A DNA stretch of 64,000 bases, taken from Ensifer sp. MPMI2T (GTDB lineage: Bacteria > Pseudomonadota > Alphaproteobacteria > Rhizobiales > Rhizobiaceae). Positions 1 to 8,788 of this stretch are shown piece by piece (position 1 is the first letter of the stretch; the number at the start of each line of letters is the position of its first letter). Position numbers and translations under genes: made by a program. Under the pieces are notes generated by a model, which was not told where the DNA came from, did not search any database, and saw only the letters and a list, made by a program, of their open reading frames with translations. The stretch lies in assembly GCF_004827385.1 (NCBI RefSeq), contig NZ_SRXN01000016.1, forward strand, positions 62,001 through 126,000, read 5' to 3'.

Positions 1-273
1 TGGCTTTTTGCCCGCCATGGTACACTATGCCCGGCAGCGGGAAACGACATACATCAGGCTTTCACGCGTATTCGGTATTATTTGCGCCGGTGCGTCGCTC
101 CAACGACCGATGAGTGCTGCAACACATTGATTTTTTCGTGATCCTTTCTTGATCGGTTCCGACCAAAGGACGCTGTAACAGAAGCGACGGCTTTCGCGAC
201 GGTGCGTTAACAAGATCCGTCGAGCGTGCTCCAAGAGTGAACACATTCCCGCTCCGGCAATGAGGGACATGCC
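1..273. other. Non-coding leader of the window
   Basis: I see no convincing gene here. Open frames on the minus strand are shadows continuing from the gene that starts at 274. Around 105-175 the sequence resembles a decayed copy of repeat family A (a '…ggacgctgtaacag…' stretch near a clipped palindrome). It probably also holds the promoter of the downstream four-gene operon, but I cannot point to clear -35/-10 boxes. Confidence 0.4.
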
Positions 274-1188
274 GTGAAGCTGTTTAGGGAACCACTTCTG
301 CATTTCGCGGTGGCGGGCGCCGGGCTGTTCGCCATCTATGCGTGGCTCGATCCCGGTAGCGAGGCGAAGCCGAGTGGCGCGCTCGAGGTCCGGATCGGCG
401 AGGGGGAATTGCGCTGGGTCGGCGAGACCTGGGCGCGGCAATGGCGGCGTGAGCCTTCTCGCGAGGAACTGCGCGGGCTCCTTCTGGATCTTCTTAAGGA
501 AGAGCTGTTGGCGCGCGAGGCGCGCGAACTCGGGCTCGACAAGGACGACACCGTCGTGCGTCGACGGCTCGCGCAGAAAATGACCTTCCTGATCGAGGAC
601 ACGGCGCGGATTGCCCAGCCGACGGAAAGCGAGCTGCGGGCGTTCTACGATGCTCATCGGGAGAGGTTCACCCGGCCAGGACAACGCTCCTTCGAACATA
701 TCTTCTTCGACCGCCGCAAGCGAAGTGATGCCGCGGCCGACGCCAGGCAGGTGCTGGTGAAGCTTTCCACGTCCGACGCACTGGCGCCTGCCGCCGATGA
801 GGGCGACCGGCTGTTGATCGAAAGCGATGTCCGCGACGCCGACCGATATGCCGTGGCGGGGCAGTTCGGGCAAGCGTTTGCCGATGCAGTTTTCGCGCTT
901 TCGCGGGGCGAATGGAGCGGGCCGATCGAGTCCGCCTTTGGCCTGCATCTCGTCCGTGTCTACGAGGCGACGCCCGGCGAGGCGCGTCCTTTCGAGGACG
1001 CCAAAGCCGATGTTGTCGAACGATGGAGCGACGAGCAGCGGCGGGCCGTTCAAGAGCGGTATTTCGCCGAACTGTTCAGAAAATACGACATCGTGGCGGA
1101 CGAGCGCATCGAGGCCCTGGTCGGCCCTCTGCCCGGAGACGTCGCGCTGGGCGACGTGCCGCCAACAAATAGGGGGCTGGCGCGATGA
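274..1188 (+). CDS. Membrane-anchored peptidyl-prolyl cis-trans isomerase (parvulin/PpiC-like)
   Basis: Predicted 304-residue parvulin-type prolyl isomerase, probably tethered to the inner membrane with its catalytic part in the periplasm. Residues 9-25 form one hydrophobic anchor. A charged helical region follows (about 40-125), then a rotamase-like segment at about 135-232, with RSFEHIFFD at its start and the typical FGLHLVRV strand near its end. The start is GTG at 274, preceded by GAGGGA; no in-frame ATG fits better. The stop overlaps the next ATG (ATGA), so it is translationally coupled to the HupE/UreJ-type gene. Family knowledge gives the folding role; that it serves the downstream exported proteins is inference from operon position. 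Confidence 0.85.
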   Translation: MKLFREPLLHFAVAGAGLFAIYAWLDPGSEAKPSGALEVRIGEGELRWVGETWARQWRREPSREELRGLLLDLLKEELLAREARELGLDKDDTVVRRRLAQKMTFLIEDTARIAQPTESELRAFYDAHRERFTRPGQRSFEHIFFDRRKRSDAAADARQVLVKLSTSDALAPAADEGDRLLIESDVRDADRYAVAGQFGQAFADAVFALSRGEWSGPIESAFGLHLVRVYEATPGEARPFEDAKADVVERWSDEQRRAVQERYFAELFRKYDIVADERIEALVGPLPGDVALGDVPPTNRGLAR

Positions 1189-2183
1189 GCCGGAAGACCT
1201 TCCTTGCAATGATCTGGCTGGCGTTCGCGTGGCTCCTGCCGATGACAGCGTTCGCACACGAGGTCCGACCGGCCTACCTAGAGCTCAGGGAGGAGCGGCC
1301 GGGCGAATTTTCGGTGCTCTGGAAGGTGCCGATGCAAGGCGACATGAGACTCGGCCTGACGCCGGCATTTTCCGGCGAAACGCGTAAATCGGTCCATCTC
1401 AGCCGTACGGTTTCCGGCGCAGCGATCGAGCGCTGGACGCTCACTGCCCCGGCGCTGCGCGGCCAGACGCTCTCGATCGATGGTCTCGAGGCGACGATGA
1501 CGGACGTATTGGCGCGCGTCGAATACCTGGACGGCACCTCCTGGACGCAGCGGCTGACGCCGCGCGAGCCGGCGGCCGCAATCCCGCTCGCCGACACGGC
1601 GCTCGATGTCGCGCCGGTCTACCTGAAACTCGGCGTCTGGCACATCCTGTTCGGCATCGATCATCTGCTCTTCGTGCTGGCGCTCATGATGCTGACGCGC
1701 GAGCTGGGGATGCTGGTCAAGACCATTACCGCCTTTACCGTTGCTCATTCGATCACCTTGGCGCTGGCGACGCTCGGCTTCGTCCATGCGCCGCAGGCCC
1801 CGGTCGAGGCGGTGATCGCGCTTTCGATCGTCTTCGTCGCTGTCGAGATCGTGCATCGTGACGAGGGGCGAGTGGGCGTGGCGGCGCGGGCGCCATGGAT
1901 CGTCGCATTCGGTTTCGGACTGCTGCACGGCCTCGGCTTTGCCGGGGCGCTGAGCGAGATCGGCCTGCCGCAGGGTCATATTCCGCTGGCGCTGTTGTTC
2001 TTCAATCTCGGGGTCGAGGCAGGGCAACTCGTTTTCGTCGCGGCCATTCTCTTGCTTCTGGCGGCCGCGCGGCGGCTGCAACTCGTTTTGCCGGGCTGGG
2101 CGCCGCGCGTCCCGGCCTATGCAATCGGCAGTGTCGCGATGTTCTGGACGATCCAGCGCATCGCGATGTTTCCCAATCCATGA
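1185..2183 (+). CDS. HupE/UreJ-family membrane protein with exported N-terminal domain
   Basis: 332 residues. A signal peptide (1-24, cleavage after TAFA) is followed by an extracytoplasmic beta-rich domain (about 25-145) and then a six- to seven-helix membrane part. The membrane part carries the HupE/UreJ motif HILFGIDH (H153, D159, H160), a second histidine at H188 and HGLGFAGAL at H248. In the short HupE/UreJ proteins these residues are associated with nickel or cobalt permeation; the long form with an N-terminal domain is much less characterised. It overlaps the preceding isomerase gene and the following gene by ATGA, making a coupled operon. Metal transport is a family-level inference; the actual substrate is unknown. 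Confidence 0.88.
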   Translation: MSRKTFLAMIWLAFAWLLPMTAFAHEVRPAYLELREERPGEFSVLWKVPMQGDMRLGLTPAFSGETRKSVHLSRTVSGAAIERWTLTAPALRGQTLSIDGLEATMTDVLARVEYLDGTSWTQRLTPREPAAAIPLADTALDVAPVYLKLGVWHILFGIDHLLFVLALMMLTRELGMLVKTITAFTVAHSITLALATLGFVHAPQAPVEAVIALSIVFVAVEIVHRDEGRVGVAARAPWIVAFGFGLLHGLGFAGALSEIGLPQGHIPLALLFFNLGVEAGQLVFVAAILLLLAAARRLQLVLPGWAPRVPAYAIGSVAMFWTIQRIAMFPNP

Positions 2184-2953
2184 ACGCTCGGGAGGCCGGC
2201 ATGGGTGGATATTGGCAGCATCTGCAGGCGGTTTCGCGGCTTTCCCTCGCGGCGGGTCTTATCCTCGTCGCGTCGCCGCCAGCCGTCCTTGCCTGCGGCT
2301 ATCATGACGACGTGTCGATGGCGCGGGGCATGATGAACTGGGTCTATCCGGATGCGCTGCACGTGCTCGGCGCAATCTCGACGGCAGTGGCCGAGCGACG
2401 CCTGCCCCCTTCCGTGAACAATACGGCGCCGGACCTCTTCGGTTCGCGATATCGCCGCATGGCCGAGGCGCTGGGGCGGTTCGGGGAGGCACTTGGCGAA
2501 AGCGCCGACAGGATGCCGGCCCTTTCTTTTTCGATGGTTCTCCTCGAGCCGATGCTGTGGACGCGGTACGAGGCCGCCGGAGGCCGGCTCCGAACGCAAG
2601 TCCATGCCACTGGTCCCAAGGCCGGCGACCTGGTGCTGGTTTCCGGCGAGGCGGTGATCGGCGAGATCGCGGCGGGCCGGCTGGCGACGGGCGAGGCGAT
2701 CGAACGCGGCCTCATCCGTCTTTATGGCAGTGAGAGCCAGAAAGCGGCGTTCGTCGGCGCGTTCCGCTCGGCCGGCAGCGCAAGACCCGGCACGACAGAA
2801 CCCACCGCCATGAGCGGCCACGCGGCCCAATCTGTCGCGGCCAGGGAGGCTGCGATGCCTCTCCAGTCCGTGTCGATCACGGCGCGGCCGACGCGGCAGT
2901 CGACGGCATTCGAGGCAGACGGGGCGCTTGCCTGCGGGCCGGGACATCATTGA
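2180..2953 (+). CDS. Uncharacterised exported protein of the HupE operon
   Basis: 257 residues from the ATG at 2180, which overlaps the HupE stop codon (ATGA); an ATG at 2201 is an alternative. A hydrophobic segment at about 20-37 ending PPAVLAC looks like a signal peptide; the cysteine could be a lipidation site, but the -2 position (L) is not a normal lipobox residue. The mature N-terminus begins CGYHDD, a compact Cys/His/Asp cluster that could bind metal. The rest is alpha-helical with a disordered, Ser/Ala-rich C-terminal third. I do not recognise a family. The open frame extends upstream to 1895 inside the HupE gene, but that part is a shadow. Confidence 0.75.
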   Translation: MNAREAGMGGYWQHLQAVSRLSLAAGLILVASPPAVLACGYHDDVSMARGMMNWVYPDALHVLGAISTAVAERRLPPSVNNTAPDLFGSRYRRMAEALGRFGEALGESADRMPALSFSMVLLEPMLWTRYEAAGGRLRTQVHATGPKAGDLVLVSGEAVIGEIAAGRLATGEAIERGLIRLYGSESQKAAFVGAFRSAGSARPGTTEPTAMSGHAAQSVAAREAAMPLQSVSITARPTRQSTAFEADGALACGPGHH

Positions 2954-2983
2954 AGCCAGTCAATCTTGAGACAAGTCAAACCG

Positions 2984-2990
2984 AGGGAGG
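2984..2990 (+). promoter_or_regulatory. Shine-Dalgarno that fixes the DUF3604 start
   Basis: GGGAGGA lies 7 nt before the ATG at 2998. The frame is open from 2950, but this strong ribosome-binding site and the signal peptide that follows select 2998. Confidence 0.8.
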
Positions 2991-2997
2991 ACGGAAC

Positions 2998-4929
2998 ATG
3001 ATCAGGACATCGCGCCATGGAGCACGGCTTGCCGCCCTGCTGGCGTCGGCCGTCGCGCTGCCAGCCTTCGCGCAGGATACCGGCACGCTGGACCAGAAGA
3101 AGGCCGAGGAGGCACTACGGCGGCCGCCGGCCTATTCGCCCTATGTGGGGCGAGACTTTCCGACGCGGCCGTTCTTCGGCGACACGCACCTGCATACCTC
3201 GTTTTCGATGGATGCCGGCGCCTTCGGCGCCCGATTAGGTCCGCGTGACGCCTACCGTTTTGCGAGGGGCGACGAAGTTACGGCGTCGACCGGTCAGCCG
3301 GTTAAACTGTCCCGCCCACTCGATTTCCTTGTGGTCGCCGACCACTCAGACAATATGGGCTTCTTCCCGGACCTCTTCGCCGGTAAGCCCGAGGTGCTTG
3401 CCGACCCGACGGGCCGCCAGTGGTACGACATGATCCAATCCGGCAAGGGGGCGGACGCGGCGATCGCGATCATCGTCGCGTTCTCGCATGCGACCTTCCC
3501 GAAGGATCTCATGTATTCCCCCGGAACGCCGGCCTATCACAGCGCCTGGAAGGCGACGATCGACGCGGCGGAGGAATTCAACGACCCGGGCCGTTTCACC
3601 GCCTTCATCGGCTATGAATGGACATCGAACACCAACGGCAACAACCTGCACCGCAACGTCATCTTCCGGGACAATGCAGACAAGGCGAGCCAGGTAGAGC
3701 CGTTCACGGTCTACCCGCCCTATGGCAGCGACAATCCGGTCGAGTTGTGGAAGTGGATGCAGGCCTACGAAACGAAGACCGGCGGCAATGTGCTGGCGAT
3801 CGCGCACAACGGTAATCTGAGCAACGGCTTGATGTTCCCCGTCGTCGAGGCCTTCGGCAAGGAGCTCGATCGCGAATACGTGGAAACGCGGGCGAAATGG
3901 GAGCGGCTTTACGAGACCACTCAGACCAAGGGCACCGGCGAGGCGCATCCTTTCCTGTCGCCCAATGACGAGTTCGCTGCCTTCGAGATCTGGGACAAGG
4001 GCAATCTCGACGGCAGCGTCGCGAAAAAGAAGGAGATGCTCGAATTCGAATATGCCCGCTCGGCGTTGAAGAACGGGCTGAAGCTCGAAAAGGAACTCGG
4101 CACCAATCCGTATAAATTCGGCCTGATAGGCAGCAGCGATGCGCACAACGGGCTCGCCGCCATGGAGGAGGATAATTTCTTCGGCAAGACGGTGCCGCAG
4201 GAGCCGAGTCCTCGCCGCATGATGGAAGCCTTCGTCGACAATACCAAGACCGGCGTGAAGATCATGGACTGGGAGGTTTCCGCCTCCGGCTATGCGGCCG
4301 TATGGGCGAGGGAGAATACACGCGAATCTCTGTGGGACGCGATGGAGCGCAAGGAAACCTATGCCACCACCGGCCCTCGCATGATCGTGCGCTTCTTCGG
4401 CGGATGGGATTTCGAGGCTCGCGATGCCGAGGACCGGCTGCCGGCGAACATCGGGTACAGCAAGGGCGTGCCGATGGGCGGCGACCTCCGTAGGGCGCCG
4501 GGCGGCAAGGTGCCTACCTTCCTCGTCGCTGCGCTGAAGGATCCGATCGGGGCCAATCTTGACCGATACCAGATCGTCAAGGGCTGGCTCGACAAGGATG
4601 GCAACGTTCACGAGAAGGTCTATGACGTCGCCTGGTCGGGGGATCGCCAGCCGGGCAGCGACGGCAAGATTCCCCCGGTGGGCAACACGGTGGACGAGGC
4701 GAACGCCACCTGGACCAATACGATCGGCGACCCGGAGCTTATTGCCGTGTGGAAGGACCCGGAATTCGATCCGACGCAGCTCGCCTTCTACTATGGCCGA
4801 GTCATCGAGATCCCGACGCCTCGCTGGACCGCCTATGACGGCCAGCGATTTGGCGTGAAGCCGCTGCCGGGGACCGCAATGACGGTCGCGGAGCGAGCCT
4901 ACACATCGCCGATCTGGTACACGCCTTGA
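2998..4929 (+). CDS. DUF3604 family exported PHP-like protein
   Basis: 643 residues. A signal peptide (about 1-24, ending LPAFA) leads into a DUF3604 domain covering nearly the whole protein. Metal-site motifs of the PHP-like fold are visible: FFGDTHLHTSFS (H64, H66), DFLVVADHSDN, AIAHNGNLSNG and IGSSDAHNG (H383). These suggest a periplasmic metal-dependent phosphoesterase-like hydrolase, though no substrate is known for this family. It is the last gene of the isomerase-HupE-orphan operon, 44 nt after the preceding stop. Start chosen from the strong SD at 2984-2990. High confidence in family, low in reaction. Confidence 0.9.
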   Translation: MIRTSRHGARLAALLASAVALPAFAQDTGTLDQKKAEEALRRPPAYSPYVGRDFPTRPFFGDTHLHTSFSMDAGAFGARLGPRDAYRFARGDEVTASTGQPVKLSRPLDFLVVADHSDNMGFFPDLFAGKPEVLADPTGRQWYDMIQSGKGADAAIAIIVAFSHATFPKDLMYSPGTPAYHSAWKATIDAAEEFNDPGRFTAFIGYEWTSNTNGNNLHRNVIFRDNADKASQVEPFTVYPPYGSDNPVELWKWMQAYETKTGGNVLAIAHNGNLSNGLMFPVVEAFGKELDREYVETRAKWERLYETTQTKGTGEAHPFLSPNDEFAAFEIWDKGNLDGSVAKKKEMLEFEYARSALKNGLKLEKELGTNPYKFGLIGSSDAHNGLAAMEEDNFFGKTVPQEPSPRRMMEAFVDNTKTGVKIMDWEVSASGYAAVWARENTRESLWDAMERKETYATTGPRMIVRFFGGWDFEARDAEDRLPANIGYSKGVPMGGDLRRAPGGKVPTFLVAALKDPIGANLDRYQIVKGWLDKDGNVHEKVYDVAWSGDRQPGSDGKIPPVGNTVDEANATWTNTIGDPELIAVWKDPEFDPTQLAFYYGRVIEIPTPRWTAYDGQRFGVKPLPGTAMTVAERAYTSPIWYTP

Positions 4930-5026
4930 CGGTCAAGCCAAAGGGCGGGCGCGACCAGCGGCCCGCCCTTGGGAGAGACTTCGCAGACAGCGGGTGTAGG
5001 ACACGAACGCTTGCGTGTTTGGCGAG

Positions 5027-5854
5027 CTATCGGACCCCAGACCCTGCCGGAGCGCATTCGAATGCTGCAACAGGCCGGGAAAACCCTTTGAGCCGCCGAC
5101 GTCTCGTCGGGCTGAAGGCGTCAGGGCTGCCGTGCTCGCGATAGACATTCTCGGAAACAAGGGTCTGGTCCGCCGCTGCAGCCGAACACAGGCGGGCCGC
5201 AAGTTGTACGGTGGAGCCGAAGAGATCGTTGCTGTCCTCGACGGGTTCTCCGCAATCGATGCCGATGCGGACATGGATCGGTTCGGCGTTTCCGCTGTTG
5301 TAGCGCTGGAAATCGCGATGGATCGCAGTTGCGCAATCAACAGCGTGCTTCGTCGACGCGAAGGACGCCATGATCCCGTCACCGGTGTGCTTCACCTCGC
5401 GCCCGCCAAACTCGTTCAGGCACCTGTGCACAATCGAATCGTGCGCCCTGACCAGTTCGGTGGCCATGCGGTCGCCGAGGCGCGCCGTCATTTCGGTGGA
5501 GCCGACAATATCGGTGAACATGATGGCGCGATGTCCGCAGTCCTTATTGTCCTGCGGATGATCGGCGAGCGGCTCCGGGTCCTGGATGCGACCGAGAAAA
5601 GCCTCGACCGCCGAAAGCGCGACCTCGACGATCTCGCCGGCAACATGGCCGTGCGCCTCGCGGTGCACACACTGAGCTGTTTCCTTGTCCGGGGCGTCGA
5701 TGAGGCAGAAGGTGGTGCCGCGCTGCTGGTCGAACCAGTAGGTGAGGAATTTTACGCCGTACTGATCCTGGATTTCGAGATCCTTGCGATGCGCCTCGGC
5801 GACATCGGCCGCCGTGTACCCCTTGAGGTCATGCCGGTCCATGAAAATGGCCAT
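5027..5854 (-). CDS. DUF4242 (nickel-binding-like) domain fused to class III adenylate/guanylate cyclase
   Basis: 275 residues. Residues 1-85 form a DUF4242 domain (MAIFMDRHDLKG…, …FCLIDAPDKETA…), the family that includes the Streptomyces nickel-binding protein SCO4226. Residues about 110-270 are a class III nucleotidyl cyclase: IMFTDIVGST (first metal Asp), HTGDGIMASF (second metal Asp), RIGIDCGEP and LFGSTVQLAARL. No membrane segment is visible, so it is probably cytosolic. Start at 5854 is chosen because the DUF4242 domain begins there; an in-frame ATG at 5908 and longer extensions are less likely. It is divergent from the monooxygenase gene and convergent with the HupE/DUF3604 operon. A metal-responsive cyclase is inference. 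Confidence 0.85.
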   Translation of the reverse strand: MAIFMDRHDLKGYTAADVAEAHRKDLEIQDQYGVKFLTYWFDQQRGTTFCLIDAPDKETAQCVHREAHGHVAGEIVEVALSAVEAFLGRIQDPEPLADHPQDNKDCGHRAIMFTDIVGSTEMTARLGDRMATELVRAHDSIVHRCLNEFGGREVKHTGDGIMASFASTKHAVDCATAIHRDFQRYNSGNAEPIHVRIGIDCGEPVEDSNDLFGSTVQLAARLCSAAAADQTLVSENVYREHGSPDAFSPTRRRRLKGFSRPVAAFECAPAGSGVR

Positions 5855-6032
5855 TATCGCCCCCGCTATTACCTCATCTCGCGCGTTGCAGTTTATGTGC
5901 GATCCCATTGTTGAGCAATCGCTAAAGTCCCGAGTGCCGCTCGGCCAAGCTCGTTGCTTGCCGCTGCATAGAACCACGAAGTAGTTCAAAGTGGCCTCTA
6001 TTCGGGACAGCCCACGGAGACGAAGGGGTTCG

Positions 6033-7583
6033 ATGAAGACTTCCGAGACTGAGGTTCTGATCGTCGGCGCCGGGCCGACGGGGCTGGTGCTGGCACTATG
6101 GCTGAAGCGGCTCGGCGTCAATTTGAGGATCATCGACAAGGCGGCCGCGCCGGGCGAGACCTCGCGGGCGATCGCGGTGCAGGCGCGCACGCTCGAATTC
6201 TACCGACAGCTCGGCATCGTAGACGACGTGCTGGCGGCCGGCATCCGGGTCGAGCGGCTGGCCGTGCGCACGCCGTCGGGGATCGCCGCAACCTTGAAGC
6301 TCGGCGATTTCGGTACCGGGCTCAGCCGCTATGCCTTCGCCTTCGCACTGCCGCAGGATATTCACGAGCGCATGCTGATCGACCATCTCGAAAAAACCGG
6401 CGTTGTGGTCGAACGGCGCGCCGAACTCGTCGCTTTCGAGCAGGATGCGGCGGGCGTGACGGCGACCGTTGTGAAGGATGGCGAAAGCGAGCTCATCCGG
6501 GCAGCCTACCTCTGCGGCGCGGACGGCGCGAGCAGCATAGTGCGGCACGGCCTGAAGCTCGGCTTTCCGGGCGGCACCTACGAGCAGTCCTTCTATGTCG
6601 CCGACGTCGAGGTGGAGAACGCCCACGGTGGCCTGAACGTCTGTCTCGACACGCACGGCTTCGCGATCGTGCTGCCGGTGCGCCAGTCGGGCTCGGTGCG
6701 CCTGATCGGCATCGTGCCGGGCAGCCATGCGGCGGAGGAGACGATCCGCTTCGAGACGATCCGGGCCGAGGTCGAGCGGATCACCGGCGTCATGGTCGAG
6801 GCGGTCAACTGGTTCTCGACCTACCGGCTCCACCACCGGGTCGCCGAGCATTTTCGCGTGGGCCGGGTGTTCATTGCGGGTGACGCCGGCCATATCCACA
6901 GCCCGGCCGGCGGGCAGGGCATGAACACCGGCATCGGCGACGCGGTGAACCTCGCCTGGAAGCTCGCCGCCGTTCTCGGCGGGCGCGCGGACGGACGGTT
7001 GCTTGACAGCTACGAGCCGGAGCGGATCGCCTTTGCCCGGCGGCTGATCAAGACCACCGATCAGATGTTCCGGGTGATGACCAGCCGCTCGATGCTCGTG
7101 GGGCTCTGGCGCCGCTATCTCATGCCGAAGATGATCGCCTTGCTGGTCGCGAACAGAGCGGGGGCGCGCCTTGCCTTTCGGACGGTGTCGCAGATCGGCA
7201 TAACCTACCGCGAAAGCGCCATCAGCCGCGGCGGGGCGGGCCGCGTGCGCGGCGGCGATCGGCTGCCCTATGTCGAGGGACTGGCCGATGGCCGCGAGGG
7301 TGACAATTTCGCGCCGCTTTCCTCGCTCGACTGGCAGATCCACGTTTATGGCGAAGCTAGCCCGGCGTTTCGCGCCGCCCTTGCTCCGGCCAGAATTCCG
7401 ATCCACGCCTTCGCCTGGACGCCGGCCTTCGGAGCGGCGGGCTTGAGCCGCGACGCCGCCTATCTGGTGCGCCCGGACGGCCACGTGGCAGTGGCCGTGG
7501 AAACGCAAGAGCCGGCAGCTTTGCTCGACTACATCGAGGAGTTCGCTATCAAGATTGGCGTGACGACGCGCGGGCCGCAATGA
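6033..7583 (+). CDS. FAD-dependent aromatic-type monooxygenase
   Basis: 516 residues of the PheA/TfdB-like flavoprotein hydroxylase family (FAD_binding_3). The N-terminal dinucleotide-binding motif VLIVGAGPTGLVLALWL is at about 8-24. The GD motif FIAGDAGHIHSPAGGQG is near residue 285-301, followed by GMNTGIGDAVNLAWKLA. The C-terminal 120 residues are thioredoxin-like, as in this family. These enzymes use NAD(P)H and O2 to hydroxylate aromatic or polyketide-like substrates; the substrate here is unknown. ATG at 6033 is preceded by GAAGGGG; the frame is open from 5991 but lacks an SD there. It stands alone, with no ring-cleavage genes nearby. Confidence 0.88.
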   Translation: MKTSETEVLIVGAGPTGLVLALWLKRLGVNLRIIDKAAAPGETSRAIAVQARTLEFYRQLGIVDDVLAAGIRVERLAVRTPSGIAATLKLGDFGTGLSRYAFAFALPQDIHERMLIDHLEKTGVVVERRAELVAFEQDAAGVTATVVKDGESELIRAAYLCGADGASSIVRHGLKLGFPGGTYEQSFYVADVEVENAHGGLNVCLDTHGFAIVLPVRQSGSVRLIGIVPGSHAAEETIRFETIRAEVERITGVMVEAVNWFSTYRLHHRVAEHFRVGRVFIAGDAGHIHSPAGGQGMNTGIGDAVNLAWKLAAVLGGRADGRLLDSYEPERIAFARRLIKTTDQMFRVMTSRSMLVGLWRRYLMPKMIALLVANRAGARLAFRTVSQIGITYRESAISRGGAGRVRGGDRLPYVEGLADGREGDNFAPLSSLDWQIHVYGEASPAFRAALAPARIPIHAFAWTPAFGAAGLSRDAAYLVRPDGHVAVAVETQEPAALLDYIEEFAIKIGVTTRGPQ

Positions 7584-7734
7584 GGCGACTGCCAGCGCGC
7601 AATTTTGCCTTGCCGCGCGCGCGTTGGCATTGCAAGGTCTTCGGTGGAGCGCCGCGATGCCTGCGGATGACTTCGTGTGTGCGACACGATACTGAAATGC
7701 GCGTGATTTCCTCCGCAGGGCCGGTCGGTTCTCC

Positions 7735-7806
7735 ATAACTGTAGCATTTTGAATTTCTGCATGATTTTCTCCTTAAATCGGTTCCGATTTGAGGAAACAT
7801 GCGGTA
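7735..7806. repeat. Repeat family A, partial copy
   Basis: Carries the A-family half '…ctgtagcattttgaatt…' followed by the short palindrome ccttaaatcgg…ccgatttgagg and 'aaacatgcggta'. It ends 17 nt before the PhzF-like start codon. No gene is seen in the rest of 7584-7822. Confidence 0.7.
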
Positions 7807-7822
7807 CCGGCGAGGGGGATGA

Positions 7823-8734
7823 ATGACACGGCGCTACGTGATCTACGACGTCTTCACCGAGAAGCGTCTGGAGGGTAATCCTCTCGCCGTAGTGTTCGAC
7901 GGCGACGGCCTGAGCGACGGCGCCATGCAGGCGATTGCCCAGGAATTCAATCTCTCGGAAACGGTGTTCGTGCAGCGGCCGGGAAGTGCTGCCCATTCGG
8001 CGCGGCTCAGGATCTTCACGCCGGTGCATGAACTGCCCTTTGCCGGCCATCCGACCATCGGTGCCGCGGTGGCGCTGGCGGAAGCCAGCCACGGCGATTA
8101 CGGAAAGCCGCTCGACCTGATGCAGGTGCTCGAGGAACGGGTCGGGCCGGTGCGCTCAGCGGTGCGGCTGAAGCCGGGGGAGGCGACCTTTGCCGAGTTC
8201 GACCTGCCGCGCAAGCCGAGCCGGCTCGACGCGCGCTTCGACAAGCATGCGATCGCCGACGCGCTGAGCCTGAAGGCAACGCAGATCGGTTTCGAGAACC
8301 ACGTGATCTCGTTCTGGACCGCGGGCGTGCCCTTCGTCATGGTGCCGCTGCACGATGTCGGCGCGGTGGCGGCGGTGGAATTCGACGCGCAGCGCTGGGA
8401 GCAGCTGGCGCCTATGGCCGAAGGCAGGCTCGCCGGCGCTTATCTCTACTGTCGTGGCGGCGTCAACCACATGGCGCGCTTCCACGCCCGCATGTTCAAA
8501 CCCGAGAAGGGGGAGGATCCGGCGACCGGCTCTGCGGTCGCAGCCCTTGCCGGCGCCATCAACCTCTTCGACGAACTGGTCGACGGGCACCATCCGATCC
8601 TGATCGAGCAGGGAGTGGAGATGGGGCGTCCGTCCTTCCTCCACCTGCATCTCGACATCGCCGGCCGCAAGATCACGACCGCCCGCATCGGCGGCCATGC
8701 GGTCAAGGTTGCGGACGGCGAGCTGGCGATCTGA
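7823..8734 (+). CDS. PhzF family isomerase-like protein
   Basis: 303 residues, the usual length for PhzF/YddE proteins. The N-terminus YVIYDVFTEKRLEGNPLAVV and the catalytic-glutamate motif FNLSETVFV (about residues 39-47) match the family, as do the GHPTIGAA motif and the C-terminal EDPATGSAVAAL loop. Structure is expected to be two diaminopimelate-epimerase-like lobes in the cytosol. Most members have no known substrate and are not phenazine enzymes; no phenazine genes are nearby. ATG at 7823 is preceded by GAGGGGG. It may be co-transcribed with the EEP-family gene 54 nt downstream. Confidence 0.9.
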   Translation: MTRRYVIYDVFTEKRLEGNPLAVVFDGDGLSDGAMQAIAQEFNLSETVFVQRPGSAAHSARLRIFTPVHELPFAGHPTIGAAVALAEASHGDYGKPLDLMQVLEERVGPVRSAVRLKPGEATFAEFDLPRKPSRLDARFDKHAIADALSLKATQIGFENHVISFWTAGVPFVMVPLHDVGAVAAVEFDAQRWEQLAPMAEGRLAGAYLYCRGGVNHMARFHARMFKPEKGEDPATGSAVAALAGAINLFDELVDGHHPILIEQGVEMGRPSFLHLHLDIAGRKITTARIGGHAVKVADGELAI

Positions 8735-8788
8735 TCTTCATCTCAGAGCAAGGTGCGTGTTCATCGGTGCGCGGAGGGAGCAAAGGGC

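Noticed and set aside
25-1257. 410-codon minus-strand frame opposite the isomerase gene
   Set aside because: Arg/Pro-rich shadow of the GC-rich plus-strand gene; no family motifs, and it overlaps the real gene entirely.
1278-2081. 267-codon minus frame opposite the HupE-like gene
   Set aside because: Composition (Gln/Arg/Asp-rich) and full overlap mark it as a shadow.
3346-4611. 421-codon minus frame opposite DUF3604
   Set aside because: Antisense shadow; the plus frame has signal peptide, SD and family motifs.
6096-7736. 546-codon minus frame opposite the FAD monooxygenase
   Set aside because: Antisense shadow without motifs.
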